From assembly GCA_943736015.1 (NCBI GenBank), contig OX031073.1, forward strand, positions 31,275,210 through 31,339,209: a stretch of 64,000 nucleotides of DNA. Reading direction: 5' to 3'. This DNA is from Tridacna crocea. Lineage: Eukaryota; Mollusca; Bivalvia; Cardiida; Cardiidae. This document shows, in pieces, positions 33,672 to 46,300 of the stretch (positions are counted from its first letter, which is position 1; every line of letters begins with the position of its first letter). The translations under genes were made by a program, and so were the position numbers. The notes under the pieces were generated by a model that was given only the letters and a program-made list of their open reading frames with translations, was not told the origin of the DNA and did not search any database.

Positions 33672-33760
33672 CTTTTTAAAAACATCATGGGAGTGGGGGT
33701 GGGGGAGAAGAGACTATGCTAGTTGCAAGCAATTTCTCCTTTTTCCATGATATTTGCCTT
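33672..33760. repeat. decayed family A-like hairpin piece
   Basis: acatcatgggagtggg..gcaagcaatttctccttttt, one arm altered by a g-rich change. Confidence 0.4.
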
Positions 33761-33799
33761 TGCTATAAGAGATCATGTTTTATATTTGAGATCTATTTT

Positions 33800-33925
33800 A
33801 CTCTTAGACTGCTAAGCGCAACACAAGGACCTGTTGCAGACAGTGTAGATCAAGATCAGACTGCATAAACTCCGTTTAGTATCGTCTGATCTTGATCTAT
33901 AACGTCCGCAACATCCGTTTTAAAA
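33800..33925 (-). mobile_element. family D MITE, partial
   Basis: tagactgctaagcgcaacac, aaggacctgttgcagacagt, gtagatcaagatcagactgc, cgtctgatcttgatctataa. Confidence 0.7.
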
Positions 33926-33946
33926 GTTACCACCGAAGGTGAAAGA

Positions 33947-34182
33947 GTAAACCCTTTACAAGTGAATCCTGAGTTTTGACGACCCTGGGACAGAAACTTT
34001 TGAAAACATTGTGGGAAAAGGAGAAAATGCTGGTGACCAGCATTTTGTCCTTTTCCCCCCAATGTTTTCTACCATATCAAAGACAACTTATATCATTTGG
34101 GCCATATTTGAAATGTCGTCTGCAAATGCTTTACAATTTGGAAAAGTCTCCTTTCTTTTCTTGGCGTGTGGTTAACAGTTAA
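33947..34182 (+). mobile_element. family A MITE
   Basis: gtaaaccctttacaagtg, the hairpin gtgggaaaaggagaaaatgc, gtcgtctgcaaatgctttac; the right end is decayed. Confidence 0.82.
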
Positions 34183-34825
34183 TTGAGTCACTTGATAACC
34201 TTAACCGCAAAAACAAATACACGTTAATAAACCTTTAATTTGACTGACAAGCTGAAAATACGTGGAGTAGGTGTCATGGGGTTTACTTTTTTGTGAAATA
34301 TACACTTCCGAAATGGAAAAAAATATATACTGACACTCCTTTGATTTACGCAAAGAACGGTTACTCATTGGCTCCATCGCTCAAGGTAACAAACATGGCT
34401 AGTAATGCCGGAACTTTCAGTCCGAAGTCAGGGTTCACTAAACCGTTGGGGACTGATGAAAGTGCTTGCAACAGAATATACTCCTGTATCGTAATAATAA
34501 AAAGTTTTGACTTTATTTGTGTGGGAGAACAGCCAATAGGTTTTAGAAAATGATATTATAGTTGGCGAAGAAAGCCTATGAATGTATTGACAGACGCACT
34601 GACCCCCGTTTGAAAGCACTGACTAAAGGGACGTTAAACGGAGTAACATTAATTTTTTGTGAAAGCAACTCCGTTTATATTAACAATGCTTTAGCACTTC
34701 TCCTACGCTATTCTACCAGACAAATAGAGGGACATACCTTGAATATCTTTCCTATGTTGATTTAGTGATTTCTGCGGAAACTGCATGGTCACAGTTTCCT
34801 TATTAGTAGGGGAATGTTTTGGTGC
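34183..34825. other. no recognised feature
   Basis: ORFs of 86 and 67 codons lie here with no recognised family or splice context. Confidence 0.4.
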
Positions 34826-34965
34826 CCGTGTTATGCAGAGAAATGACCCTCCCCTACAAAATGACCCGGGTCATTATTCTACGTAATGACCCCAGTCATT
34901 TCACTATGTAGAAAAATGACCCATGGGTCATTTTGCAGGGGAGGGTCATTTCTCTGCATTACACG
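34826..34965. mobile_element. family K nested-palindrome element, copy 2
   Basis: ccgtgttatgcagagaaatg to gcattacacg with gggtcatt/aatgaccc blocks and outer cctccccta / gcaggggagg arms. Shorter than copy 1. Confidence 0.85.
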
Positions 34966-35126
34966 CGCAGCCACATGAAGGAACATGTTCTCGTGGCAGT
35001 ATGCACTTTTTACAGTCACCATGATTTTTTAATGGGACATGTGTTTGATATAGAATGGTAAATCCAGGCACTTTTTTTTTTGGTGTGTGTATGTAGAGTT
35101 TTAGACATAAAGGATCTGACATGAGT

Positions 35127-35247
35127 GGGCTTTTGAGATAAGATTTTATTAAACGAGTCTAGGGAAATGTTTTTAAGCGAGCCTTTGGCGAGTTTAATAA
35201 CATTTCCCTTGAAGAGTTTAATAAAATCTTATCTCAAACGCCCACAA
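35127..35247. repeat. family X foldback, single copy
   Basis: Arms gtgggcttttgagataagat, tttattaaacgagtctaggg and aaatg, mirrored to cttatctcaaacgcccac. The arms are about 50 bp with a few mismatches. Confidence 0.8.
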
Positions 35248-35526
35248 TTCTTTTTATCACATAACGATATTTCACAAAATATGGATCAGATGATACAAAA
35301 CATTCCATAAATGCACCTGCAGTTTTTTTCTATGAGACTTGTTCACTTGTATGAAAATTAATGCCTTCAAAATGACGCCAAAAATGACGTCACACAAAGG
35401 TGATATCAAACGTGTGTAAGATAAGAAAATTCGTAATAGGTATGATTCACTGAAAACAAGGGAGGTTATGTGATAAGTACATTTCCTAATACCTAGCACA
35501 AAAGTTCGTGTTGGTGTGCTACTTTT

Positions 35527-35735
35527 TACCAAATGACTAAATTTTAGACCACCACGAAGTTGAAGTATTAGCAGACGACAATTTGTACATGACACAAACT
35601 ATGGCTTTTGATTTTAAAACAAGGAAAAAAGGGAAATGCTTGTTATCGGCATTTTCTATTTCTTCTTTTTCTTTCAACAATATGTTCAAAAGGCATATTA
35701 TCCTCACGATAATTAAAACTCGATATTGATGTTAA
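35527..35735 (-). mobile_element. family A MITE, decayed
   Basis: taccaaatgactaaatttta, gcagacgacaatttgtacat, tgcttgttatcggcattttc. Confidence 0.55.
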
Positions 35736-35984
35736 GGGGTTAGACCTCGTCTGCTTGAAATAAATTCGGAAGTTAATGAGTTCATATAAGTGTATAAATA
35801 TGGAGGATGATTAATTGAAGGGGATTTCCGTATACTTTGGTTTTTCTTTTTATCATTATGTAATATAAGAACGAAGACTGGAGCCGTGATGTCAGCATTA
35901 TTGTCAATTATCATTGTCAATAGATAATTGTAAATAAGAACATGTTTTTACCGAGACTTCTGGGGCCCCGTTTAAATCAGTCGG

Positions 35985-36280
35985 GTGACGTGTCATGATT
36001 TTATAATCTTCGACATACTGAGAAAATGCTCTATAAGGAGGGGGCTCAATGCATTTGCAAAAAGTTTCGACTCATGTCAGCCTGCGCAGTTCGCGCAGGC
36101 TGACATGAGTCGAAACTTTTTGCTAAAGATCAATATGATATAGGACTAGAATATGGCATGAATTGATCTGTTACTAGACGTAATATATTTTATGGACCCA
36201 TGAAAATGCGATAAAATGCTTGATTTCATGCATCACAGAGAGGCATTAAACCCCTGTTGCCAAGACACGGCTTTTTCTCA
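35985..36280 (+). mobile_element. family E MITE, copy 3
   Basis: A perfect-looking hairpin at 36056-36123 (gcaaaaagtttcgactcatg / tcagcctgcgcagttcgc). The tail reads gattagatg-like sequence, tgatttcatgcatcacagag and one diverged array unit (aaacccctgttgccaagaca). Confidence 0.82.
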
Positions 36281-36805
36281 AAGTCTTTGAATATAAGGTT
36301 TTTGGTCAAGGGTCAATATAAGCAACTGGTCTCTCCGCTTAACCTGGAATAATGTTTAATACTACATTCAAAAACGAAAACAAATAAACAAAACTTAAAA
36401 TGGAAGAAGACAAAAAATATATAAGTAATGAGATATACTGTAAATTCTTCTGTGTATATAGACAGCATTGAAGATGAATTCCACTGTACAGTTAAAGGCC
36501 TATTTTTAAAAAATTAAGATTCGGGTATGTATAAAAAATATTAATTTTCTTTAGACGACATAAAGAAGAGAAGATCACGGTTGAGAAAAATACAGTCTTG
36601 TCGATGAAGCCTTTGAAAAATATAATTAAGTTGTTTTGAATAAGTCTTTTTGCAAATGTTTTTTTTTTTCTATACAATTATGTAAAAGCTTATACATCAA
36701 AATATTTAATTGACCATGTCTGCTTTTTCAGCTGTAACTGTAGTGCTACACAGACAATTTCTTTTGCACCCCATGAGACGCGTTTTGTTGGCTATCGAGC
36801 TTTTA

Positions 36806-37370
36806 AACATCAGCCTGGTCCTAATCTGTTCTATTTTCAGGCGGGCACACTTAAAGTTGCCTGCTGCGAATCCGTTTCATGTGGCAATGACTTCACGTAG
36901 GTACAGGACAGTTAATCACCACAGATTACATAATAAAAATGAGTCAGCCATGCTCTGACAAATGGGAGCTTAATACATCGCCGTGATGTTGGAAATCATG
37001 TCAACATCAGTCTGGTCCTAATTTCTGGCGGACACACGCCAAGTTGCCTGCTGCGAATCCGTTTCTTATGGCAATGATTTCAGGTAGATACAAGACAATA
37101 AATTACCACAGATTACATAATAAAAATGTGCCATGATCTGACAAATTGGGGCTTAATACATCGCCGTGATGCTGGAAATCATGTCAACATCAGTCTGGTC
37201 CTAATTTCAGGCGGACACACTCCAGGTTGCCTGCTGCGAATCCGTTTCATGTGGCAATGACTTCACGTAGATACAAGACAATAAATTATCACAGATTACA
37301 TAATAAAAATGTGCCATGATCTGACAAATCATGGCTTAATACATTTCCGCGATGCAGGATACGGAGGAAA
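36806..37370 (+). repeat. ~185-bp unit, three tandem copies
   Basis: aacatcagyctggtcctaat starts units at 36806, 37003 and 37186 (197, 183 and 185 bp). Shared phrases are ttgcctgctgcgaatccgtt and ccacagattacataataaaa. Non-coding; a family E hairpin follows at 37451. Confidence 0.85.
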
Positions 37371-37450
37371 TCATCTCGATACTATAGAATCACAAAATCC
37401 GTTTCTATAACAACCTTCTGTATCCGGTCCTTTGACATCCGGTACCGATG

Positions 37451-37516
37451 GCAAAAAGTGTCGTTCCATGTCAGCCTGCGCAATCTGCGCAGGCTGACAT
37501 GGGTCGATACTTTTTA
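37451..37516. repeat. family E hairpin, copy 4
   Basis: gcaaaaagtgtcgttccatg, tcagcctgcgcaatctgcgc and the mirrored arm; the flanks match family E only weakly. Confidence 0.8.
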
Positions 37517-38084
37517 CAAATACATTTAGATCACCTTTTAAGAGAGCATGGATGAAATACATTCGCGTTTTATTATCTAGCAAAAGATTTATACGGTATT
37601 TATGTCTAAGACATCATGCCCCCCTTATATCTTTCGATTCAGCCTCTTAAGAATGACACATCATTGTTTGGCAGCGTTTGGTGTCTATTTCCATTACTAG
37701 TATTACGGTTCATTATTTAATGTAGTTCACTTTTTCATTCAAAATTCAAAACTTAAGGGTGGTCATTAAAATTTTGGGACGAATAATTACAGTCATGTTT
37801 GTTATGTAATGGACTTTTATAGCGTCATTAGTCAATTGACATTCCCACAATGTTTTTTTTTTTTTTTGGGGGGGGGGCGATATCTGAAATACCTTAAGAA
37901 GCTAAGTAGCCTTTTAAGGGAACACCATCATTGTAATTATGATTCTTAATTATCGATGATTTGTATTTTTTCTTTCTTTAATATGAATTTTAGTGATATA
38001 CATATTTTTTAATTTGGTTAGATGTGAAAAATCTAAATACCCAGCTTTAATACGTAACACTCTGAAAATTGTATTGATCAAAGT
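37517..38084. other. no recognised feature
   Basis: AT-rich; a t-run followed by a g-run at 37850-37878. Confidence 0.4.
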
Positions 38085-38285
38085 CTTTGCGACAGGAATC
38101 ATTTCCCTATCACGGCTAGTCATTGTTCTGAAGAAGGTTATGTGGGGAAGCAGCCAGTGGCTCCGAAAAAAAATATTGTTCAAGGTAAAAAGACACCCAC
38201 AAAAACATGGATAAAGTTCTGACCGCTGTGATATAACTGAAATAGTGTTGAACGGCAACACACTATCAATCAATCAATCAATCAA
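38085..38285 (+). mobile_element. SINE B, 3' part
   Basis: gcgacaggaatcatttccct, gttatgtggggaagcagcca, gtgatataactgaaatagtg and an atcaatcaatcaatcaatca tail. Confidence 0.7.
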
Positions 38286-38499
38286 CCAAAACTATATGTA
38301 AAGATTTGTATCATTGTAGCCTGATGATTCCCAAGGCCGACCAGGTGGCTCTGTAATGAGGCCGATCAAAAAAGTATCTGTGTAGGTCGTTATAAACCTC
38401 TCGCCAAGCGAGACTGAATAAAGAAGATAAGCTACAGAAAGCACTGAAAAAAGGTGTATGTTAGTAACAGCCTTGTCTTCTCCATTTTTGTACTCTTTA

Positions 38500-38672
38500 A
38501 AAGTGAACCCCCGGGACACTTTTTGAGAATGGGAGAGACGAAAATGCGTGTAACTCTTTTTACCACATTTTACTGTCCTTTCAAAAAAAAAAAAAACCAT
38601 TTAATTCATCTGTAAATGCTTTCAAATCGGTCAAATTGCATTTTTTTTTTTTTGTCGTTTGATAAAGAGTTA
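38500..38672 (+). mobile_element. family A MITE, decayed
   Basis: aatgcgtgtaactctttt, catctgtaaatgctttcaaa, tttgtcgtttgataaagagt; the hairpin is destroyed. Confidence 0.5.
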
Positions 38673-39624
38673 AGTAAGTCAAATGACGCGTCTTATGACC
38701 TTCAAAATGTGTGACACGTGAATGAATACCACCCGTTTAATACTCTCAAGTGTGAATAAACTTAACTCTTGGATCAAGATGACATAATAAAGTGCAAATC
38801 ATTATTTTACTGCACAGATCGTGCATACAGATTCACATACTGCACCGGCGGATAACATGTGACTTGTTACAGCCTTAACATTACAATCAATGTCATTAAC
38901 ATCTATGTAACAGTAAAAGAGGTACTGATAGCCTATAAATGGTATTGAATTGCACTTTTAATATTTATTAAGATTGAAATCATATATTTAAATGCATAAG
39001 AAATAAGGCGTCATGTCGTTAAATAAAGCGAATCTACCTATCACGCCCTGTTTAACACCAAAACTTAGACACTTACCTAAAGATGGCTATCATTTTATCA
39101 ACTCATCTCGTAAATGCATGGTGTTATGAAAATATTTTTATACTTATGTACACCCCGTCATCCTTCCCACTCGACATTTTCTCACCCATATCACTGTGCT
39201 GGGTAATTAGTCAAATAATTTTTTGCTGTCTTTAATTTGTCTGTAAAGTCTATATTTGGCTGACTAAGCGTACTGACATACTCGTACTTGTTTAAGGTCT
39301 AGTTTCCTCAATTTCATTTATGATTGACCTGTTTTTAGCATACAAATTACTTTGTACGTGAGAATTTTCTTCGCAGTTTTCTTCAAATTAAAAATGTTGA
39401 AAACTGTTTTCCGTAAGAAACTCTGTTCAAACAATTTTGGCAAGGTGGCCAATTTTCCTGTCGTGAAATCCTTCACTAACTAGACCATACAGTGTAGGAT
39501 GTATTTTTGCTTACTCTTACATTTCTGTAGGTGTATTTATATGCATTCTGCGACAAGGGTATGAAATGCATCTCGGTAAAATTGTACCAAACAAGCTGTT
39601 TCTTATTATGGATTTATTCAGTTT
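38673..39624. other. no recognised feature
   Basis: About 950 bp without a gene, hairpin or known repeat visible. Confidence 0.45.
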
Positions 39625-40370
39625 ACAAGAGGGTCATAAGCTCCAAAGCGCTCACCTGAATAAACTGAAGAGATCCTGGATGAAATAATGTAAAACAAAA
39701 AAGTTTTAATGATATTATTGTTGACAACTTGATATATCTTTAAACCTATCATACTTATCATCAAGACAAACATGCTGGCGTAGTTTAATGGGAATTGGAC
39801 TAAAAAGATGGCCTCCAGAGTGCACACAGGGTTTTACTAGAATTAGATCCAGAGACGTAATTTTTGACCCAACATGACCCAATTTCATACTTGTCAGTGA
39901 TATCAAGACAACCCTCCTGATTAAGTTTCTTAAGTATCAGACTGACAATGTAGCCAATGGAGTGCACGCATTTTTTTTTTTTTTTTTCTTAAGATTTTGC
40001 CAGTGGCCAATTTCTGGACCTGGCGTTGACCCAATTTCGAACTTGCGTGAAGTTTATTCTAGACAAACATTCTGACTATGGTTCATAGGTACCAGGCAGA
40101 CAATATGGCGTACACAGTGCCAGTGCAAACAATGTTTATCTCAGATTTGGCCCAGTGACCTTTTTTTTTACCAAATATAACCCAGTTCCATACCTGTGAG
40201 ATATTTACTCAAGACAAACATCCTGAAGCATTTTCATAAGTTTCAGACCAAAAATATGGCCTATAGGGTGCACACAAGTTAATTTTTGACGCCAGGACGA
40301 TTCCCGACCTACGACGGACACAGCACAACTAAAAGCTCACCTTGAGCACTTTAAGCTCATTGAACTAAAT
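39625..40370 (+). mobile_element. family J element, diverged short copy
   Basis: acaagagggtcataagctcc and gctcacctgaa at the start. Degenerate core units follow (phrases near aagacaaacatcctga every ~170 bp), then a reduced acgacggacacagc run and ctcaccttgagcactttaag at the end. Confidence 0.65.
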
Positions 40371-40432
40371 AGCGGCTAACTCATGACTTAAAACGATCTT
40401 CTGATATACAATAAAAATCCATTACATAAAGT

Positions 40433-40483
40433 TTCGACCCAGGTCAGCCTGTGCAGACGGCGACATGGATCGATTTTTTTGCC
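40433..40483. repeat. family E hairpin, one arm partly lost
   Basis: aagtttcgacccaggtcagc, ctgtgcagacgg, cgacatggatcg. Confidence 0.65.
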
Positions 40484-41193
40484 GATGCATGACGCACGAT
40501 ACCACATTCTCACAAAACATGACTTATAGCATAATATATTCTCCTTTAAAAGGATATAATTAAGATCACAATGATTTATCTTAAACATTCAAAGTTTGTC
40601 AAGAAAAAATATTACGTGATCCGTAAACGAATTAACCTAATGGTATTGAGTTTAGATTAGACATTGACTAACATGCAAAGTTTGCATGCCTTGTTTGCAT
40701 GCCATTTGCACCGGCGTGAAGTAGTATCATCGACAAATATAGTTTGCAGCTGTTTATTTTATATATAACTTTATTACAAATGAATTTAATAACCCATGTA
40801 TTTCGCTTTCCTTTTATAAACATACAAGCCGTGTTCTTACTTTTAACATCGTCAGCACCATTCTTGTATTTTCTGACTATCTTCTGTGTTTGGTGTAATT
40901 CAGTTGGCGGTTTTTTTTGCTATGTGTTCGTGGTGTCATACAAATTATAGTATAGCGTTTTGCCACATGAGCCTTTGAACTTCTGGTATTTGATCAAATA
41001 AACATTGTAACCTAGAATTTTTTTAGCTTTACACCCTGCCTTATCAATGGTTATATTGTACCACAAAGTCCTGAGCTTATGACCTGGGTTTAACCCATGA
41101 AAAACTACATCTTCTATCTATAATAGTGGCCAGTCAAAAAAACTACATCTACTATCTATAAAAACACAGCACCTGAACATACACCGAAAAGAG
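40484..41193. other. no recognised feature
   Basis: AT-rich; a 68-codon hydrophobic ORF at 40744-40950 has no homology that I recognise. Confidence 0.4.
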
Positions 41194-41309
41194 CAGGTTT
41201 AATGCAGAGAAATGACCCTCCCTTCAAAATGACCCATGGGTAATTTCTCTACGTAGAGGAATGACCTGGGTCATGTTGAGGGAGGGTCATTTCTCTGCAT
41301 TAAACCGGC
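41194..41309. mobile_element. family K nested-palindrome element, copy 3
   Basis: caggtttaatgcagagaaat to ctgcattaaaccgg with aatgacccatgggt and ctctacgtagag palindromes inside. Confidence 0.85.
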
Positions 41310-42297
41310 ATTGTCTGTGCTTAAGAAGTTATATCAACCACCACGTGACATTGTTCCTCGGTATGCTTATAGTGCCATGAGTTGGAAAAAAAAAGCCTTG
41401 TTGGGATTCAGTTCTTAACACATAGTCATATTCTAGGCTTTGAGATCTAATACACCTAAGCAGACCACATAGACCAATAGAAGAGTACACAATACTTAAA
41501 CATGGTTTCGAATCTACATTGTCTGAAAGAATGCAGTTTTTTTTCAAAGAGAATACCCAATGTTTGGGGTTCTCACTTTTGGCATTAAATCGCCGTTGAG
41601 TTTTGGAGCAGATTACAATAGGGGCTAATCACGTCACCCTGAAGAACACCTTGGAGGCTTCACAAGTCAGACGTACCAAGATATTTTGAACACATAACAT
41701 CCCACGCTAACATATACTTTCGTGTAACAACGTGACGCGCATACACACGTAAAGCACGTGACAACGGATGTTATTTTCCGAAATAATTCCGACAACATTT
41801 TTTTCGCTTTATTGAACATACTTGTAACGCTGTTTGTTTGTGCAATACAATCGCAAAGTATTTAGTCAGTCGTTATTTTTTTGACTGGCTCGCAATAATG
41901 TACTGGCGTCAGTTTTAAAAAAAAATTCTGCATTAAACGTTTTGGGTCAAATCACAGAATATAATGGCGAGCATTAAACTTAAATACCGGTAGTCGCCTA
42001 TCATTCTTAATTCATTCATAATTGTATTTTAAGAAACTTGTCCGGATGTGGGTTCGTACATAGTCCCTGCAAATCAGATGCTAACGCAGATGTTAAATGA
42101 GTTTTTCCTTTGCTAACGTCATACTGGCGAAACTGAGATGATATTGAAATACCGTAATTCTGAAAGTTGCATTCTACAACATTCAAAAATGGCAATAGAC
42201 TGACAAACAAAACCAATGTTAAAGTTATTGTTGTGTCTTTCGTTTTCCTCTCCACCTTCTAAAACATTTTTAAAAAATCATGGATTTATATTTTCAG
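41310..42297. other. sequence upstream of the first SLC4 exon found
   Basis: I searched here for an upstream SLC4 exon and saw none. It could hold intron or promoter. A signal-like minus-strand ORF is listed separately. Confidence 0.4.
42016..42255 (-). CDS. possible small ORF with signal-peptide-like start
   Basis: This 79-codon minus-strand ORF begins MERKTKDTTITLTLVLFVSL, a basic start followed by a hydrophobic core and a small-residue/Cys region (NVVEC). It looks like a secretory signal. I recognise no family in the rest. It lies just upstream of the first SLC4 exon found. It could be a first exon, a tiny secreted peptide gene or chance. Confidence 0.15.
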   Translation of the reverse strand: MERKTKDTTITLTLVLFVSLLPFLNVVECNFQNYGISISSQFRQYDVSKGKTHLTSALASDLQGLCTNPHPDKFLKIQL

Positions 42298-42492
42298 TTT
42301 TAAGATCAACTACACGGACGACAGTAATTCGCCCTCTAACACGATGTATTACGAGGAGCAGACTCCGGCTGAAAAGGCCACAGAGAGAGTGGCGACGCTA
42401 ATTGGTGACAATTTTCAATGCACGGACCTGTTTTGTCAGATGGACGTCCTGAGGGGATTTAAAGAAGATTACGTTTGGCAAGAGATGGCAAG
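42298..42492 (+). CDS. SLC4A4-like: SLC4-like gene, exon 1 of those found
   Basis: This exon follows a TTTTCAG acceptor and ends at AG|gttggc. It starts with one base of a split codon and ends with two. Codons read FKINYTDDSN through EKATERVATLIGDNFQ and end in YVWQEMAR. The end matches the NBC segment before the WSKPHV block (ELDELL..WKETARW in NBCe1). It begins in mid-frame, so at least one more upstream exon is needed for the start codon; none was recognised. Reading on past 42492 gives only a short ORF tail into intron. Confidence 0.85.
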
Positions 42493-43287
42493 GTTGGCAT
42501 ATGACTTATCATTTTACTCGGCTGTATTCGGTGAAAAAGACGACACATGGCTTGCAACTAGCGAAAAGGGGCATTCGGACATCTGCGTAATGTGACGTGT
42601 CGGATCAGCTTGCACAGTTCACACAGGCTAATCCGAGACAGCATTTTACGACTCCATTATATTTTGTGCTACAGTAGACTTGCGAAAAACAGAAAATCAA
42701 ATAAAAACGGAAATTGTCGTCTCGGATTAGCCTGCACGAACTCCGAGACGACACTTTACGCAAATGTCCGAGTGCCCATTTTCATGTATTGCAAGCCGTA
42801 TCGTCATAGCAATGCCCATATCGTCATAGCCATGACGTTATCGTATGCGTCGACGCCACGGTTTGAAAAGCTTTTATATTTTACAATATCTCTAAGTGGA
42901 AAAGTTGTTAACCATCAAAAAGGGAAACCTATGCCCGTAGAGGGGCAGGTAAGTATCAAAGTACTTTAAGTCAGTTGTTGTCCTTTTTCAACAAAAATTT
43001 TCACTGAAATTCAAGTAAAGACAGTGAAGCGTTGGGATCCGTTTGCACTGCTCTTGTCACTTGACTCTTAGCCAGACAATACACTAGTGTCGCTCACAAT
43101 AAAAAGAAAACAACTTAATTTGGAGACAAATTAGCCTTTACCAAACAAGTCTTTGTTTTCACTTTTCGATTCAGTTCTTTAATCTGGACATATAAAGTAT
43201 CTGGCCCATTAAACAAACAATGCAAAATTAGAATAAATCTGGAGTGTCTTCATAATTACCATATTCATCTTGAAGAGATTTCTTTAA

Positions 43288-43322
<35 letters not shown>

Positions 43323-46300
43323 AATGCGATCCCTGAGAAAAGAGGCTTCGGAAGCATTATGCTGGTACTAAGCATTTTCTCTTTTTCGCACAATTTTCTC
43401 TACCCTGTCAAAGGTGTTTATGAGTTAATGGCTTACTTATATCATGAAATAAAGAAGTGAATAGATGAATGAAGGTAGATTTTTGTTCGAAGACTTCGAA
43501 TGTCATGTTGCGCAAAAAGCCTAAATTTGTTTATTTTTCTTAACCGTCAGTTAGTCTCTATCTGAGATGTTTTCTTTCCGTTTGAAAATAAAATAACAAC
43601 ACGTGAGCTAAATAACGTTACAACTTGTATTCTGTAAATGCTTTCATTGTAGTCGCGTCAAAAGTTTTGTTCTCTGGTTAGGTGTTAAATAGAGGATATT
43701 TGCTTTTTTTTTACGGTGAAAGATCGAAAGTCATTTCATCGAGTGAACATCATCGGCAATACATGTACTTTCACGACTGGCGTAGCCACGAGTGAAACTA
43801 ATACATATGAATTTCATGAGAGGAAATAAATTTCGATCTTTCACCGAAAAAAAACCATTCTATTTTCATGCATTTAACTCTGACTGGGGTAGGGGGAGGC
43901 GGACGTAACCAAAATCCTGTACAGTTTTTTTTTTCGGTTATTCCCCGTGGTGTATCCCTTCCGCATAGCAACGCACTACAATATTACGTTAAGCGCGACA
44001 AATGTACTTGGTAGATTACGTCATATTTCCATCTCGTTGTGAGGCGTGGGCATTTTACCTAGGTAACTTGTGCGCGGAATTAACTGTTTCCGTCTTCAAT
44101 TGAAGTTAGATTACAACAAAAATGGTATTTTCACTGATCGTAATCATGAAATATCGAGAAGTATTTCACAGATATTTCTTAATATCCTATCGAAAAGCAT
44201 TAAATAGAAAGCAGCTCACAATGTACAGAGTTAAATGAATTTAAAACGTACAGTGTCTAATTTACACAATCAAATTAGACAATGAAATCTGTTTTTTTTT
44301 TCACGTTATTTTTTGTGTGAATGAAAATAATGATTGAAAACGAGGAAAATCCAAATAACAAAACTTGTGAACAACACACAAAAAAAAATGAAGCATGGCA
44401 TATGACTGATTGTGGTACAATCCCTATTAAACGCCTTAACTCTTTACCAAACGACAAAATTGTAGACTGGTTCATATTCAAAGCACTTGCAGACGACAAA
44501 ATACACATAACTCAAACATTGAAGTTTGTTTCCAGCAGGGCAGAAAATGTTGTGGGATAAGGAGAAAATGCTGGTTATCAGTATTTGCTCTTTTTCCCAG
44601 AATGTTTTCAAAGGCTTCTATTTTAGGGCAGTAAAAACCATGGATTGGTTTGCAAAGGATTAAACCGCAATTAGACATTCTAAGTAATATAAAACGTGTA
44701 TTAATTTGATTTATAGTATTTTACAGGTTTTTTAAATGAATTCCAAAAACTAAACAAACGTGTTTTTTTAACCCCAAGGCTGTTAAGTGCGACTCAAGGA
44801 CCTCTACCGGACAATGTAGATCAAGATCAGACTGCACAGAATGTGCAGTCTGATCTTGGATCAAAACTGTCCGATAAAACGGTATTTTCCCCTTAAAAAA
44901 TCCTTTTCAAAAAGCAGCATTTTGGTATTTTGCTATCAACGTGAAAGTTTCATTTTACTTGTATAACAATGTTAGTGTTTAACCTGCAAGTTCACAAAAC
45001 GACTTCTACGCCCTTTTTCTATGTAACGTTTCCTTTCCATGATATATCCTCTTCTTGAGATATGGAGTGCAACATGCGAAAAGGTGCATTCGGACATTTG
45101 CGTAAAGTGTCGTCCCGGATTAGCCTGCGCAGTCCGCGCAGGCTAATCCGGGACGGCACTTTACGACTACATTAGATTTTGTGGTACAGTAGACTTGTGT
45201 AAAACAGAAAACCACATACAATCGGAAAGTGTCGTTTCGGATTAGCCTGTGCGGACTGCACATGCTAATCTGAGACGACACTTGACGCAAATGTCCGAAT
45301 GACCCTTTTCGCGTGTTGCACTCCATATGTAACGTTCAATTATAAAATGAACACAAGCTTTCGGCGGTACAACCGTCTTCTTCAAGTGTGATCCTGTGAT
45401 AGAATGCCTGCAGTAATGTTCAGTAAACAGGCATTCTATCACAGGATCACACTTGAAGAAGGCGGTTGTACCGCCGAAAGCTTGTGTTCATTTTATAATT
45501 TAACATTTCCTTTCTTAACTATTCAACACACAATGCTGACTTTTAACGCTTCTGGAAAAAAAAACTTTTTGAAAACAATGTGGGAAAAGAAGAAAATGCT
45601 TGTAACCAGCATTTTCTCCTTTTCCCACAATGTTTCCTACTCTATCCAAGAAAAAATACACCACTTGAGCCACAATGAAATTGTCGTCTGCAAATGCTTT
45701 CAATTTGGCTAAAATTTTGTCATCTGGTTAAAGGTTAAACAGTTTGGACAAGACGCCGGGAAAATAAGCATTTTCATTCAACATGGGTCATTTTGTAATG
45801 GGGGTCATTTCTCTGCATTACACCGGGAGCGTAGATCCAAGATTAGACTGCAAGTTCTGTTCAGTCTGATCTTGATCTACACTCTCGGCAACAGGTGAGG
45901 GAGTCGTGTTTAGCAACTAAAGGATTAAATCTCAAATATACTTACAGATGGGTTCGTTACGAGGAGGCAGTGGAAGAAGGTGGTCAGCGCTGGTCCAAGC
46001 CCCATGTTGCCTCACTGATGATGGAGGCGCTCCAAGACTTACAAGACATTCTCATCACTTGTCCGATTATCCTTGACTGTAAAGCTAATCTAATGTCGGA
46101 CATCGTCGGTGGGGCCTTTTGTGATACTTTGAAACATACTCAAACTTAACCCTAGACAGTACAGCCATTTTGCTCAGGCTGTTTTTTAAGAAAACCTACA
46201 GATATAGTCATGTGCTTTTGAATGGTCGATGTCTTGTGGAAATCTTCACGTTTTCATGTATTTGGATATTTAAGTCTTACAAACTGTAGTTACGAGTTTT

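Noticed and set aside
36710-36958. ORF as a possible upstream SLC4 exon
   Set aside because: It matches no SLC4 N-terminal motif and lies in a 185-bp tandem repeat.
42592-42969. 125-codon ORF after exon 1
   Set aside because: It lies in a decayed family F MITE in intron 1; the SLC4 frame continues in exon 2 with matching phase.
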